Shown here: piece by piece, positions 17,129 through 25,444 of the stretch
How positions within the stretch are numbered: the stretch's first letter is position 1
Layout of the letters: the number at the start of each line of letters is the position of its first letter
From: Telmatospirillum sp.
Lineage (GTDB): Bacteria > Pseudomonadota > Alphaproteobacteria > Rhodospirillales > Magnetospirillaceae
Length of the DNA stretch: 47,702 nt
Direction of reading: 5' to 3'
Assembly (NCBI GenBank): GCA_009712185.1
Contig: WASQ01000019.1
Span: forward strand, 1-47,702
Notes under the pieces: generated by a model
What the model was told of the DNA's origin: nothing
Seen by the model: only the letters and a program-made list of their open reading frames with translations
Database searches by the model: none
Program-made: the position numbers and the translations under genes

Positions 17129-18115
17129 TCAGGCCGGGGAGCGGTGGAGTTGCGCGTCGATGGCTTCCGCCACGGCGATGAGCGGAATGCTCTCCATTCC
17201 CTCGCCACCGAAGGACTGGGCGCGAAGGATCGTGAGATTGGGCGTGACTGGCGCGAACTTCTCCGGCGACGTGGGGCCGAAGAGGGAAATCTGCGGCACC
17301 CCCGCCGCGGCCAGCATATGGCCGGCGCCACTGTCGTTGGCAACCGCGACGGCCAGCCGGGTCGCCAGGGCGATGGTCAGGACGGGCGACGCACCCTTGT
17401 CGAGCGGCAGCAGAGCGCCGGGCACGGCGTCACGGATTTCGTCCTCCCAGTCCCGTTCCCCGGGGCCCAGGAAGATGACCGGAACCCGTCCGGCCTTCAC
17501 CTGTCGCATCGCCAGCGCGATATAGTTTTCAAGCGGCCAGCATTTGTGCTTTCCGCCGGCGCCGGGAGCCAGTCCGACGTAAAGAGGGCCGTCGGGCAGG
17601 CGTCTCTCCGCCTCCGCCAGGATCGCGGGATCGAGACGAAGCGGGGCGTCCGGGCGGGCGGCCTGACCATGCGCAATTTCGAGCAGCGCCAGCATCTGGC
17701 GGATCATCGCGGCCGGGCGCGGCGTTCCCTTCGCGGGGCGGAGGTCCGACAGATGCCAGTCGGCCGCCCCCGATATGAAGCAGCCATGCCGGATCCGGCG
17801 CAGGATGAGGGTGGTCATCACCCGCCTTTGCGTGTCGATCACCAGATCGAACCGCCTGCCCTTCAGCGGACGGGGAAGCAGAAGTTCCCACCAGCGGATG
17901 CCGATGCGCGCGTCCTCGATGACGTCGTCGACCAGTCCCGCCACCAGCGGCGCCAGAACTCCCGCGTAGACCGTCTTCCCCTGTCCCGCCAGCCAGGTGA
18001 CATGGGCGTCCGGGTACGCCGCGCGCAGAGCCCGGAGGAACGGCAGCTTCATGAGCCCGTCGCCCACAAGATCGAGACCGACGTAAACAAGAATGGAAAA
18101 AGGCGGGTTAGCCAT
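17129..18115 (-). CDS. Glycosyltransferase family 9 (heptosyltransferase-like)
   Basis: A 328-residue GT-B enzyme related to the WaaC/WaaF ADP-heptose:LPS transferases. Family segments are GLDLVGDGLMKLPFLRALR at the N-terminus, GLAPGAGGKHKCWPLENY in the linker to the C-terminal domain, and NDSGAGHMLAAAGVPQISL then FGPTSPEKFAP in the donor-binding region. It probably adds a sugar to the lipopolysaccharide core in the cytoplasm. The acceptor is not shown and no other LPS gene is adjacent. GGAG lies close to ATG 18115. It is followed 120 bases later by the photolyase start on the same strand; a shared transcript is possible. Confidence 0.88.
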   Translation of the reverse strand: MANPPFSILVYVGLDLVGDGLMKLPFLRALRAAYPDAHVTWLAGQGKTVYAGVLAPLVAGLVDDVIEDARIGIRWWELLLPRPLKGRRFDLVIDTQRRVMTTLILRRIRHGCFISGAADWHLSDLRPAKGTPRPAAMIRQMLALLEIAHGQAARPDAPLRLDPAILAEAERRLPDGPLYVGLAPGAGGKHKCWPLENYIALAMRQVKAGRVPVIFLGPGERDWEDEIRDAVPGALLPLDKGASPVLTIALATRLAVAVANDSGAGHMLAAAGVPQISLFGPTSPEKFAPVTPNLTILRAQSFGGEGMESIPLIAVAEAIDAQLHRSPA

Positions 18116-18314
18116 TGGCTCCGGAGGGGCACAGGATTCGGGACGGGGTTAAAGTACCCATCCCGGTCCTTCCGGGCAATCACCTTGGCGCGGTCCTGTC
18201 GCGTCCTTCGGGGCAACCGGTGTCGCCCGAGGGCCCCGACCGGGGCCGCAAACCGTGTGCCCCGGACCGGATATCTCAGCCCGGACGCACCATCCGGGGG
18301 CGGACGCCTTGCCG

Positions 18315-19001
18315 TCAGGCCTTCAGGTCGATGTGGCCGGTCGTGACAGGCGCGGGTTCGGACGACGACGTCTGATTTGCGATGGTCTCGACATTCGCCA
18401 TCGCGGTCAGGACCTGCTGGCGCATCTCATTGATGGCGATCCGGTCGGCGACCGGTTGGGTTGGTACGTTGGCCGCGATGTCGACAGTCTCCTTGGCCGA
18501 TCCCAGGCCGGCCCGTGCAATGTCGAGCACTGCCGGCAGGTCCGGTGTCGTGGTTTCGTCCTTGGCCGGAGACGGTCCGCCGGCCGAGGCGACGAAGGGT
18601 TTCGCCGACTCGGAGGTGGCGGCCGGCCCCTGTCCCATAATTCCGACCGAGGCCGGGATGGTGGAGGCGACATTGGCGGCCTCGGCCGCCAGATCCCGGG
18701 CAAGAGCGGCATTGCCGCTGGCCGCGGCGGCATCGGCCTCCCGCTTCAGATCCTTCAGCCGCAGATAGGCATTGCGCAGCTTGTTGGCGGTTTCGGCCTT
18801 CTGCTGATCATCCAGCGCCTGTCCCCGCCGGTTCTTTCCATCGCCATCGCGCGAGCTGAAGTTGTCTTGTGTCGAATCGCCGGGCTGGACCGGAGTATCG
18901 GCCGGGCGCGGCGGCGGCGGCGGCTCGATCGGCAGTGTCGGCGTGATCTGCTGCCGAATGGGGTCGAGCGGAATCGGCGTCTGCTGAACGGGTGTGATCA
19001 T
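18315..19001 (-). CDS. Conserved-looking protein of unknown function, Pro/Ala-rich
   Basis: 228 residues with no signal peptide. Residues 1-45 are Pro/Gln/Thr-rich (PIEPPPPPRPADTPVQPG). Residues 65-115 look like an Ala-rich helix (ETANKLRNAYLRLKDLKREA). The C-terminal part, about 160-210, is another helix (QPVADRIAINEMRQQVL). GGAG lies 7 bases before ATG 19001, which supports expression. The N-terminal Pro-rich tail plus short helices recalls small flagellar or cell-envelope accessory proteins, but I cannot assign it. The opposite strand carries a longer shadow frame, rejected for its Gly/Arg-rich composition. Confidence 0.65.
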   Translation of the reverse strand: MITPVQQTPIPLDPIRQQITPTLPIEPPPPPRPADTPVQPGDSTQDNFSSRDGDGKNRRGQALDDQQKAETANKLRNAYLRLKDLKREADAAAASGNAALARDLAAEAANVASTIPASVGIMGQGPAATSESAKPFVASAGGPSPAKDETTTPDLPAVLDIARAGLGSAKETVDIAANVPTQPVADRIAINEMRQQVLTAMANVETIANQTSSSEPAPVTTGHIDLKA

Positions 19002-19157
19002 CGGTGTGCTCCGTTTCCAATTCCGTCGTCAGGAAAGGTCGTTCTGCTTTTCAACACCGGAAACCTTGGTCAGTATGCTCCTGAACCGCGATTTCCAGAA
19101 TAGATGACAGCCTCCGGACCAGGTGACAGCCTCTAAAACAGCTGACAGGGGACAACC

Positions 19158-19955
19158 ATGTTGCGAGAAGCGATCGCCGCCCTGACGACGCCGGCAACCC
19201 GCCACGCACGACGCCTTGGTTATGTCCATGAAGGCATCGCTATCGAAGCGCGTTTCCGTCGTTGTTATACGGATTGGGACCCGCATATCGGGCGCTGTCA
19301 GAGGACGATTCTCTCGATCGCCGCGGATTGCCCGCAAAAAGGGCGCGTGGCGGTCCTCGGGTCCGGGCCGCTTTGCGATATTCCTCTGCCTGATCTGGCC
19401 GGGATATTCCACGAGGTTCTGCTGATCGATATTTTCCACCCGCCACGGGCGCGGGCGCTGGCCCGGCGTTTCGCCAATGTCCGTCTGGTCGACCATGATC
19501 TGTTGGGATTTGAGGGAGGAGGACCGGGGCCCGGTCACAATCCGGCCGTCATCCTGGCGGCCTGGCGCAAAAAGGTGGGGGCCGTCGATCTGACGATTTC
19601 CGCCAATCTTCTGGCCCAGCTTCCGCTGGTGCCGGGAAAGGCATGGGATGACGAGGGGCTGCGCCACCGGGGGCTGGATCCGAAGACCTGGGCCGACAGG
19701 ATCATGCAGGCCCATGTGGACGATCTCAGGAACGGTCCGGGGCGGTCCTGTCTGATCAGCGAATGGCGCCGCCGCTGGTATGACAGGGACCGGCACCTGA
19801 TCGAGGCGACCGACCCGCTGTCTGGTCTCACTTTGCCACCACCCCGGGAAAGCTGGTCATGGATGGTGGCCCCACCCGGCGAATTGCCGGGCGGGGCCAG
19901 TCTGTCCGTGGAGGTCGGGCGCTTCGATCTGTCCGATCCCCTGTCAACAGGCTGA
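19158..19955 (+). CDS. Rossmann-like protein, possible methyltransferase
   Basis: 265 residues. After an Arg-rich start, RVAVLGSGPLCDIPLPDLA at about 63-81 resembles SAM-binding motif I. It is followed by EVLLIDIFHPPRARALARR, where the acidic residue ending the second strand would bind ribose, then VRLVDHDL. DLTISANLLAQLPLVPG fits motif IV of class I methyltransferases. No substrate domain is recognised. CAGGGGAC sits before ATG 19158. It is divergent from the Pro/Ala-rich gene, sharing a 156-base promoter region. The methyltransferase call is inference. Confidence 0.65.
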   Translation: MLREAIAALTTPATRHARRLGYVHEGIAIEARFRRCYTDWDPHIGRCQRTILSIAADCPQKGRVAVLGSGPLCDIPLPDLAGIFHEVLLIDIFHPPRARALARRFANVRLVDHDLLGFEGGGPGPGHNPAVILAAWRKKVGAVDLTISANLLAQLPLVPGKAWDDEGLRHRGLDPKTWADRIMQAHVDDLRNGPGRSCLISEWRRRWYDRDRHLIEATDPLSGLTLPPPRESWSWMVAPPGELPGGASLSVEVGRFDLSDPLSTG

Positions 19956-19964
19956 TATTCACCC

Positions 19965-19988
19965 GCGCTGATCGGAACCGATCAGCGC
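19965..19988. repeat. 11-bp perfect palindrome, dispersed family
   Basis: GCGCTGATCGG-aa-CCGATCAGCGC starts 10 bases after the gene end. A close relative lies at 28384-28413. It could act as a terminator for the 19158-19955 gene. Confidence 0.75.
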
Positions 19989-20014
19989 AGCCATCGCTGG
20001 CCGGGAGGGGGGGC

Positions 20015-20062
20015 AGGGGGCGCCGGGCCGGGGGGGGGGGGGGGCGGGGGGCGCCGGGCCGG
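20015..20062 (+). repeat. Poly-G tract flanked by direct repeats
   Basis: A run of 15 G (20030-20044) is flanked by two copies of GGGGGCGCCGGGCCGG (about 20016-20031 and 20047-20062). Such runs are slip-prone in replication and difficult for sequencing. Confidence 0.8.
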
Positions 20063-20097
20063 CCACCCGGCGACGAGCCATGCTCATCGCCGGGTGG
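20063..20097. terminator. Long hairpin, likely bidirectional terminator
   Basis: CCACCCGGCGA (20063-20073) pairs with TCGCCGGGTGG (20087-20097). Inside, GAGC-cat-GCTC extends the stem with a single mismatch. It lies between convergent genes. Confidence 0.65.
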
Positions 20098-20124
20098 TAC
20101 CATCTGTCTGGTTTCTGTCACCTT

Positions 20125-20290
20125 GTGGTCAAAATCCAACAGACGAGTCCTTAGAATCAGGAGGGGGGCCAAGCGTCCCGCCCGCCGTTCGGCGAAAGCC
20201 GAAATGCCAGCATTTCCGCCGCTCTCGCGTCTGAGGCGGGCAGGATGCCCGCCCCACTCGCAAGGGATCCAAATGTTGGATTCCGACCAC
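20125..20290. repeat. 166-base MITE-like inverted repeat at a gene end
   Basis: GTGGTCAAAATCCAACA (20125-20141) and TGTTGGATTCCGACCAC (20274-20290) are inverted with 2 mismatches in 17. Internal hairpins are TTCGGCgaaaGCCGAA, GAAATGCcaGCATTTC and GGCGGGCA-gga-TGCCCGCC. The right end touches the last base of the acyl-CoA dehydrogenase stop codon. Confidence 0.75.
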
Positions 20291-22077
20291 TAGAGCTGTT
20301 CGGGAGAGAGAGACATCACGGTACGGGATCCCCGGATCACCGCCGCCGCCAGGGAGGCGCTGCGCGGCAGGAAAACCTCGGCATAGTGCCAGGCTGTTTT
20401 GACCTTGGTGGCCAGGAAGTCCTGGTCGGCTCCGGCATCCCCGGCCCGGGCGGTCGACAGCCGGGCGGCGCGCGCAAGCTGGTAACCTCCGAGCACGGTT
20501 CCCAGAAGCATCAGCAGGGGAACACCGGCGGCCGCCGCCTGGCGCGCGTCCGTGGGCGCTGTTTCGAGAAGCCAGGTTGTCGCTTTCCGGGCGTCTTCGA
20601 CACTGGTTGTCAGCGAGGCACCGATGTCGGTCAGCAGCGGATCGTTGTCGCGGGCCAGTTCGGTGGCCAGATCGGCGACCTCTGTCAACAGCGCGCGCAG
20701 CGACTGCCCGCCGTCACGCAGGATTTTGCGATTGACGAGGTCGTTGGCTTGAATGGCCGTCGTTCCCTCGTAAATCGTCGTGATGCGTGCATCCCTCAGA
20801 TGCTGCGCGGCTCCGGTCTCCTCGACATAGCCCATGCCGCCATGGATCTGAACGCCCTTGGAGGCGATATCGATGCCCCGTTCGGTGCACCAGCCTTTCA
20901 CGATCGGATTGAGGAGTTCGGCGAACCGCTTCGCCTCCTCGCGGGTTCCCTCGTCAGGCGAGGCCTCGGCCCGGTCCAGCGCGGCCGCGGCCACATAGGC
21001 CAGACCGCGCATGGCCTCGATTTCGGACTTCATTTCCATGAGCAGACGGCGGACGTCCGGGTGGTCGACGATCGGCGTGCGCGACGCGCTGCCGACGGGT
21101 TTGCCCTGGATGCGCTCGCCGGCGTAGGCCCTGGCCTGCTGGTAGGCCCGCTCCGCAATCGCAAGCCCCTGGAGACCGACATTGAGGCGGGCGTGATTCA
21201 TCATCACGAACATATATTCGAGACCCCGGTTCTCCTCGCCCACCAGATAGCCGACGGCACCGCCTTTGTCGCCATAGGCCAGGACCGCCGTCGGGCTGGC
21301 GTGGATGCCAAGCTTATGTTCGATCGAGACGCACTCGACATCGTTGGGCTCCAGCAGATTGCCCTGCGCGTCGACCTTGATCTTCGGCACGATGAAAAGC
21401 GAGATCCCCTTGACGCCGGGAGGGGCGTCCGGCGTCCGGGCGAGCACCAGATGGATGATGTTGCTGGTCAGATCGTGATCGCCATAGGTGATGAAGATCT
21501 TCTGGCCGCTGATCAGATAATGATCGCCGTTCTTGACGGCCTTGGTGCGGATGGCGCCCAGATCCGACCCCGCGCCGGCCTCGGTCAGGTCCATCGTGCC
21601 GGCCCATTCGCCTGAAGCCAGCTTGGGAAGGAACAATTCCTTCAGTTCGTGACTGGCACAGGATTCGATGGCGTTGATCGCTCCCTGGGTCAGCATCGGG
21701 CAGAGCGAAAAAGCCATGTTGGCCGACTGCCACATCTCGCTGACCGCGGCATTGACGACACCAGGCAAGCCCATTCCGCCGAATTCCTGCGGAGAGGACA
21801 GTCCAATCCAGTTGCCGTCGACCAGGGTTTGATAGGCGCCCGACCAGCCGGGGGCGGTTTTGACTGCTCCGTCGACACGCTGGGCTCCGGTCTTGTCGCC
21901 ATCCTGGTTGATCGGGGCCAGAACGTCGGAAGCGATCCGGCCAGCCTCCTCCAGAACGCTGCCGACAAGATCGGTCGAGCATTCCTCGAAGCCGGGCAGC
22001 CGGGTGATGTCGTCCAGGCCGGCGAGGTTGCGCAGGACGAATTCCATGTCTTTGAGGGGCGGGGTGTAGGTTGTCAT
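20290..22077 (-). CDS. Acyl-CoA dehydrogenase, long C-terminal type (DmdC-like)
   Basis: A 595-residue FAD-dependent acyl-CoA dehydrogenase. Segments visible are MDLTEAGAGSDLGAIRTKA (FAD binding), GQKIFITYGDHDL, NHARLNVGLQGLAIAERAY and IHGGMGYVEETGAAQHLRD. The catalytic base is the Glu of ITTIYEGTTAIQA. About 130 extra C-terminal residues match the Acyl-CoA_dh_C extension typical of the 3-methylmercaptopropionyl-CoA dehydrogenase (DmdC) and medium/long-chain relatives. The ligase gene 156 bases upstream on the same strand should supply its substrate. Together they could serve methylmercaptopropionate or general acyl degradation; sequence alone does not decide. The stop codon abuts an inverted repeat. 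Confidence 0.9.
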   Translation of the reverse strand: MTTYTPPLKDMEFVLRNLAGLDDITRLPGFEECSTDLVGSVLEEAGRIASDVLAPINQDGDKTGAQRVDGAVKTAPGWSGAYQTLVDGNWIGLSSPQEFGGMGLPGVVNAAVSEMWQSANMAFSLCPMLTQGAINAIESCASHELKELFLPKLASGEWAGTMDLTEAGAGSDLGAIRTKAVKNGDHYLISGQKIFITYGDHDLTSNIIHLVLARTPDAPPGVKGISLFIVPKIKVDAQGNLLEPNDVECVSIEHKLGIHASPTAVLAYGDKGGAVGYLVGEENRGLEYMFVMMNHARLNVGLQGLAIAERAYQQARAYAGERIQGKPVGSASRTPIVDHPDVRRLLMEMKSEIEAMRGLAYVAAAALDRAEASPDEGTREEAKRFAELLNPIVKGWCTERGIDIASKGVQIHGGMGYVEETGAAQHLRDARITTIYEGTTAIQANDLVNRKILRDGGQSLRALLTEVADLATELARDNDPLLTDIGASLTTSVEDARKATTWLLETAPTDARQAAAAGVPLLMLLGTVLGGYQLARAARLSTARAGDAGADQDFLATKVKTAWHYAEVFLPRSASLAAAVIRGSRTVMSLSPEQL

Positions 22078-22233
22078 AACGGTTTCTCTCTCTCCGATGT
22101 GACGTTGGGAGGGGCGGGTTCCGAAACCCGGATCTCCCCGGTTGGCCGGCCGCCGCCGTCGCGGTGTTCGCGGGACACGGTGGAGCCGTTCTTTATGCGG
22201 CGTGGCGGCGTCACCGCCGTCACGCCGTTCGGA

Positions 22234-23886
22234 TCACAGGTCCCTGCCGTCGTCCAGGTCCTTCGCCTGACGGCGCAGTTCGAACTTCTGGATCTTTCCG
22301 GTCGACGTCTTGGGCAAGGGGCCGAAAATGATGGAGCGGGGCACCTTGAAATGGGCCATATGGTCCCGGCAGTAGGCGGTCAATTCATCCCTTGTGATCT
22401 TTGCGCCGGGCTTCAGGGTGATGAAGGCGCAAGGGGTTTCCCCCCATTTCGGATCGGGCCTCGCGACCACCGCCGCCTCAAGAACCGCGGGGTGCCGGTA
22501 GAGGGTATCTTCGACTTCCAGGCTTGAGATGTTCTCCCCGCCGGAAATGATGATGTCCTTTGACCGGTCCTTGATCTCGACGTAACCATCCTCATGCCAG
22601 ACGGCGAGGTCCCCGGTGTGAAACCAGCCGCCCGCGAAGCATTCCGCCGTCGCCTTCGGATTCTTGAGATAGCCCTTCATGACGTTATTGCCGCGCATGA
22701 AGATCTCGCCCATGGTCCGGCCATCTTTCGGAACCGGCTCCAGTGACAGCGGATCGGCCACCATCACACCTTCCAGCATCGGGCCGCGGACGCCCTGGCG
22801 CGCCTTCAGGCGGGCTTTCTCCTCGATCGGGAGATCGTTCCAGCGGGTTCTCCATACGCATTGGACCGCAGGCCCGTAGGTCTCCGTCAGTCCATAGACA
22901 TGCGTCACCTGGAATCCCCGACGTTCCATCGTCTCAATGATCGCGGCCGGCGGCGCGGCTCCGGCGGTCATCGCCTTGACCGTATGGGTGATGCCGTCCA
23001 TCAATCCGGCGGGGGCGTTGCAGATCATGTTGAGCACGATGGGCGCGCCGCAGAAATGGGTCACCTTCTCGTCCCGGATGGCCGCCGCGATGGGTTCCAG
23101 GCGGACATGGCGGAGGCAAACGCTGGCCCCCGCGACGGCGGCCATGGTCCAGGGAAAGCACCAGCCGTTGCAATGGAACATCGGCAATGTCCAGAGATAG
23201 GTCGGGTTTGATCCCATTTCCCAGGACAGCGCGTTGGACACGGCATTCAGATAGGCGCCGCGGTGATGATAGACCACGCCCTTGGGATTTCCGGTCGTTC
23301 CCGACGTATAGTTCAGGGCGATCGCCTGCCATTCGTCCCCGGGCGGCTGCCAGACGTAATCGGGATCTCCGCCGGCGAGGAACGCCTCATAATCCATATC
23401 GCCCAGCAACTCGCCGCCTTCGAACTCGGGATCGTCGATGTCGATCACCCGGGGCGGGGTCGCCATGGCGGCGACGGCCTGCCGGACGACCTTGGAGAAC
23501 TCCCGGTCCGTAAACAGGATGCGGGCGTCGGCATGTTCCAGGATGAACTGGATGCTGGCCGCATCGAGACGCGTATTGATCGCGTTCAGAACGGCTCCGC
23601 TCATGGGAACGCCGAAATGCGCCTCGAACAGCTCCGGCGTGTTGGCTGCCACGACGGACACGGTGTCGCCCCTGCCGATTCCCGCCGCGACCAGCGCGGA
23701 GGCCAGTTGGCGGCACCGGCGAAGGGTTTCCGCCCAGTTGCGGCGGATTGAACCATGGATGACGGCAAGCTGATCCGGATAGATCGCCGCCGACCGCTCC
23801 AGGAAGGTGATCGGAGTGAGCGGGACATAATTCGCGGCCGTCCGGTCGAGGCCGGTTTCGTACGGACCCGGGGTCCTGCTTTCCAT
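22234..23886 (-). CDS. Acyl-CoA ligase (AMP-forming, DmdB/FadD-like)
   Basis: A 550-residue adenylate-forming enzyme that converts a carboxylic acid, ATP and CoA to acyl-CoA. The P-loop-like motif is LNYTSGTTGNPKGV, and the other core motifs are VYGLTETYGP, GWFHTGDLAVWHEDGYVEI, KDRSKDIIISGGENISS and the C-terminal Lys in KTSTGKIQKFELR. The MFHCNGWCFPW segment is common in the medium-chain/methylmercaptopropionate group. A strong AAGGAGG lies 8 bases before ATG 23886. It is first in a probable two-gene unit with the acyl-CoA dehydrogenase. The substrate is not shown. Confidence 0.9.
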   Translation of the reverse strand: MESRTPGPYETGLDRTAANYVPLTPITFLERSAAIYPDQLAVIHGSIRRNWAETLRRCRQLASALVAAGIGRGDTVSVVAANTPELFEAHFGVPMSGAVLNAINTRLDAASIQFILEHADARILFTDREFSKVVRQAVAAMATPPRVIDIDDPEFEGGELLGDMDYEAFLAGGDPDYVWQPPGDEWQAIALNYTSGTTGNPKGVVYHHRGAYLNAVSNALSWEMGSNPTYLWTLPMFHCNGWCFPWTMAAVAGASVCLRHVRLEPIAAAIRDEKVTHFCGAPIVLNMICNAPAGLMDGITHTVKAMTAGAAPPAAIIETMERRGFQVTHVYGLTETYGPAVQCVWRTRWNDLPIEEKARLKARQGVRGPMLEGVMVADPLSLEPVPKDGRTMGEIFMRGNNVMKGYLKNPKATAECFAGGWFHTGDLAVWHEDGYVEIKDRSKDIIISGGENISSLEVEDTLYRHPAVLEAAVVARPDPKWGETPCAFITLKPGAKITRDELTAYCRDHMAHFKVPRSIIFGPLPKTSTGKIQKFELRRQAKDLDDGRDL

Positions 23887-24291
23887 GGTTGCATCCTCCT
23901 TATGTTTTACGCGTTTTTTGGGAGCGTATCAGATGCATGGGGCGGCTGTCCTGATCCATCTTTCGCATCTGCGTGAGCGGCTGCGGCTTTGTCAATTCTC
24001 TGAAATTTCAAATGGCTCGGCACATGTTTGGGTTAAAAGTAATGAGCGGCAATTGCCCGGGTGAAGGGCCGCACTTGAAATGTTCCAATTTTGGTCCTTA
24101 TTATGCTGCATTGCAGCATTTCATGTGATGCTCCAGTCACCTCGCTGTTCCGGGAAAATCAGCCTGCTTTTCAAAACTTCGCCGGGCCTGTCTTTTTTCG
24201 CCGGGAGACCGGGTTTCCCCGGTCGCGTATTCCGCGGATTAATCCTGTCCTCGCAATCGACAGTTGGGTTATGGAGAGGAGTGACATCAGG
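23887..24291. other. Divergent promoter region, AT-rich
   Basis: 405 bases between the minus-strand ligase and the plus-strand patatin gene. AT content is raised from about 23990 to 24200. It holds the PhaR-like palindrome at 24103-24119. An open frame from 24091 continues into the patatin gene but its first 60 residues look non-coding. Confidence 0.5.
24103..24119. promoter_or_regulatory. PhaR-like operator
   Basis: ATGCTGCA-t-TGCAGCAT is a perfect palindrome. Its core CTGC-ATT-GCAG fits the CTGCN3GCAG site described for the polyhydroxyalkanoate regulator PhaR of Paracoccus denitrificans. It lies 172 bases before the patatin start. Confidence 0.5.
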
Positions 24292-25338
24292 ATGTTATGG
24301 GAAATCTTGTCAAACCGGACGGGGGGCGCGTCCCCGACAGCGGGAATGGCGGCGCAGCCGGTGTCCCTGGCGCTCCAGGGGGGCGGTGCCTACGGAGCCT
24401 ATGCCTGGGGCGTTCTCGATCGTCTGTTCGAGGAACGCGCCCTGAAAGTGGCGGGCTTGAGCGGAGCCAGCGCCGGGGCGATCAATGCGGTCGTGACGGC
24501 CTGGGGCCTGCTGGACGGTGGACCCGAAGGCGCCCGGGCGGCGTTGAACCGGTTATGGACGTCGCTCGGGCAGATGTCGCTTCTCAGTCCCCTGGGACTT
24601 CCGGGCGCCAGTTTGCAGTTCGACCTGATGACCCGCGTCCTGTCCCCTTATCAATTTAACCCATTCAATATCAATCCCTTGCGGGATCTGTTGCTGGGGA
24701 TGATCGACTTCGACCGGCTGAGGGCGGAAAGCCGGATGCCGCTGTTCATTGCTGCGACCAATGTCAATACCGGGGAGCTCAGGGTTTTCCGGGAACAGGA
24801 GATCTCCATCGATGTCCTGATGGCATCCTCCTGTCTCCCGCTGGTTCATCAGGCGGTCGAAATCGACGGACAGGCCTATTGGGACGGCGGTTTTTCCGCC
24901 AATCCGCCCCTGCTTCCTCTGGCACTGGAAACGGGATGCCGGTCATTGATGCTGGTGAAGCTGACCGCCGACGAGGAGCCCGAGGTTCCGACCTCGGCAC
25001 CGGAGATCTCGGCCCGGCTGAAGCGCATCCTGGTCAATGCCCCCCTGCTGCGCGACCTTGACGCGTTGTCCGAGATGCAGAGGTTGTTGCGGCGCTCCAG
25101 CCTGCTGCCGCCGGATCTCAAACGGTTCCGGGATTTGTCCCTGGTCAAGGTGGCGATCAGTTCATCCTTCTTTTCCGAAACCGGGGATTCCGCGCTGGAT
25201 CCGAAACCGGAACTTGTGACCCGTCTTTTCGAAGCGGGGCGGGCCGATGCCGATGTCAAGGCTCCGCTTCTGTTTCCGGCTGCCGCAGAGGTTGAGGCCA
25301 TGCCGGCTCGTCGGAAATGGTCGGGACCGGGCCAGTGA
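24292..25338 (+). CDS. Patatin-like lipid acyl hydrolase
   Basis: 348 residues from ATG 24292. The oxyanion hole is LALQGGGAYGAYAWG, the nucleophile is Ser60 in GASAGA (GxSxG) and the catalytic Asp lies in YWDGGFSANPPL, so the Ser-Asp dyad is complete. There is no signal peptide, suggesting cytoplasmic action on lipids or storage granules. GGAGAGGAG at 24273-24281 supports 24292 (MLWEILSN); ATG 24271 is an alternative. The PhaR-like operator upstream hints at a link to polyhydroxyalkanoate metabolism, as granule-associated hydrolases or structural proteins are often under PhaR. That link is inference; the family also includes phospholipases and toxins. Confidence 0.88.
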   Translation: MLWEILSNRTGGASPTAGMAAQPVSLALQGGGAYGAYAWGVLDRLFEERALKVAGLSGASAGAINAVVTAWGLLDGGPEGARAALNRLWTSLGQMSLLSPLGLPGASLQFDLMTRVLSPYQFNPFNINPLRDLLLGMIDFDRLRAESRMPLFIAATNVNTGELRVFREQEISIDVLMASSCLPLVHQAVEIDGQAYWDGGFSANPPLLPLALETGCRSLMLVKLTADEEPEVPTSAPEISARLKRILVNAPLLRDLDALSEMQRLLRRSSLLPPDLKRFRDLSLVKVAISSSFFSETGDSALDPKPELVTRLFEAGRADADVKAPLLFPAAAEVEAMPARRKWSGPGQ

Positions 25339-25444
25339 GACAAGGATTTCTGGGCCTTTGACCCGGCACCCCGGGTAAGGTACAGCTTGTCAGGTCTTTC
25401 CGCTTCCGGACAGGAGCGGGGGCGGGGCATGGTGACAATTCGCG

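Noticed and set aside
16115-18346. 743-residue plus-strand open frame
   Set aside because: It is antisense to photolyase and glycosyltransferase genes that have clear family motifs; its Gly/Arg-rich content is typical of a GC-rich shadow.
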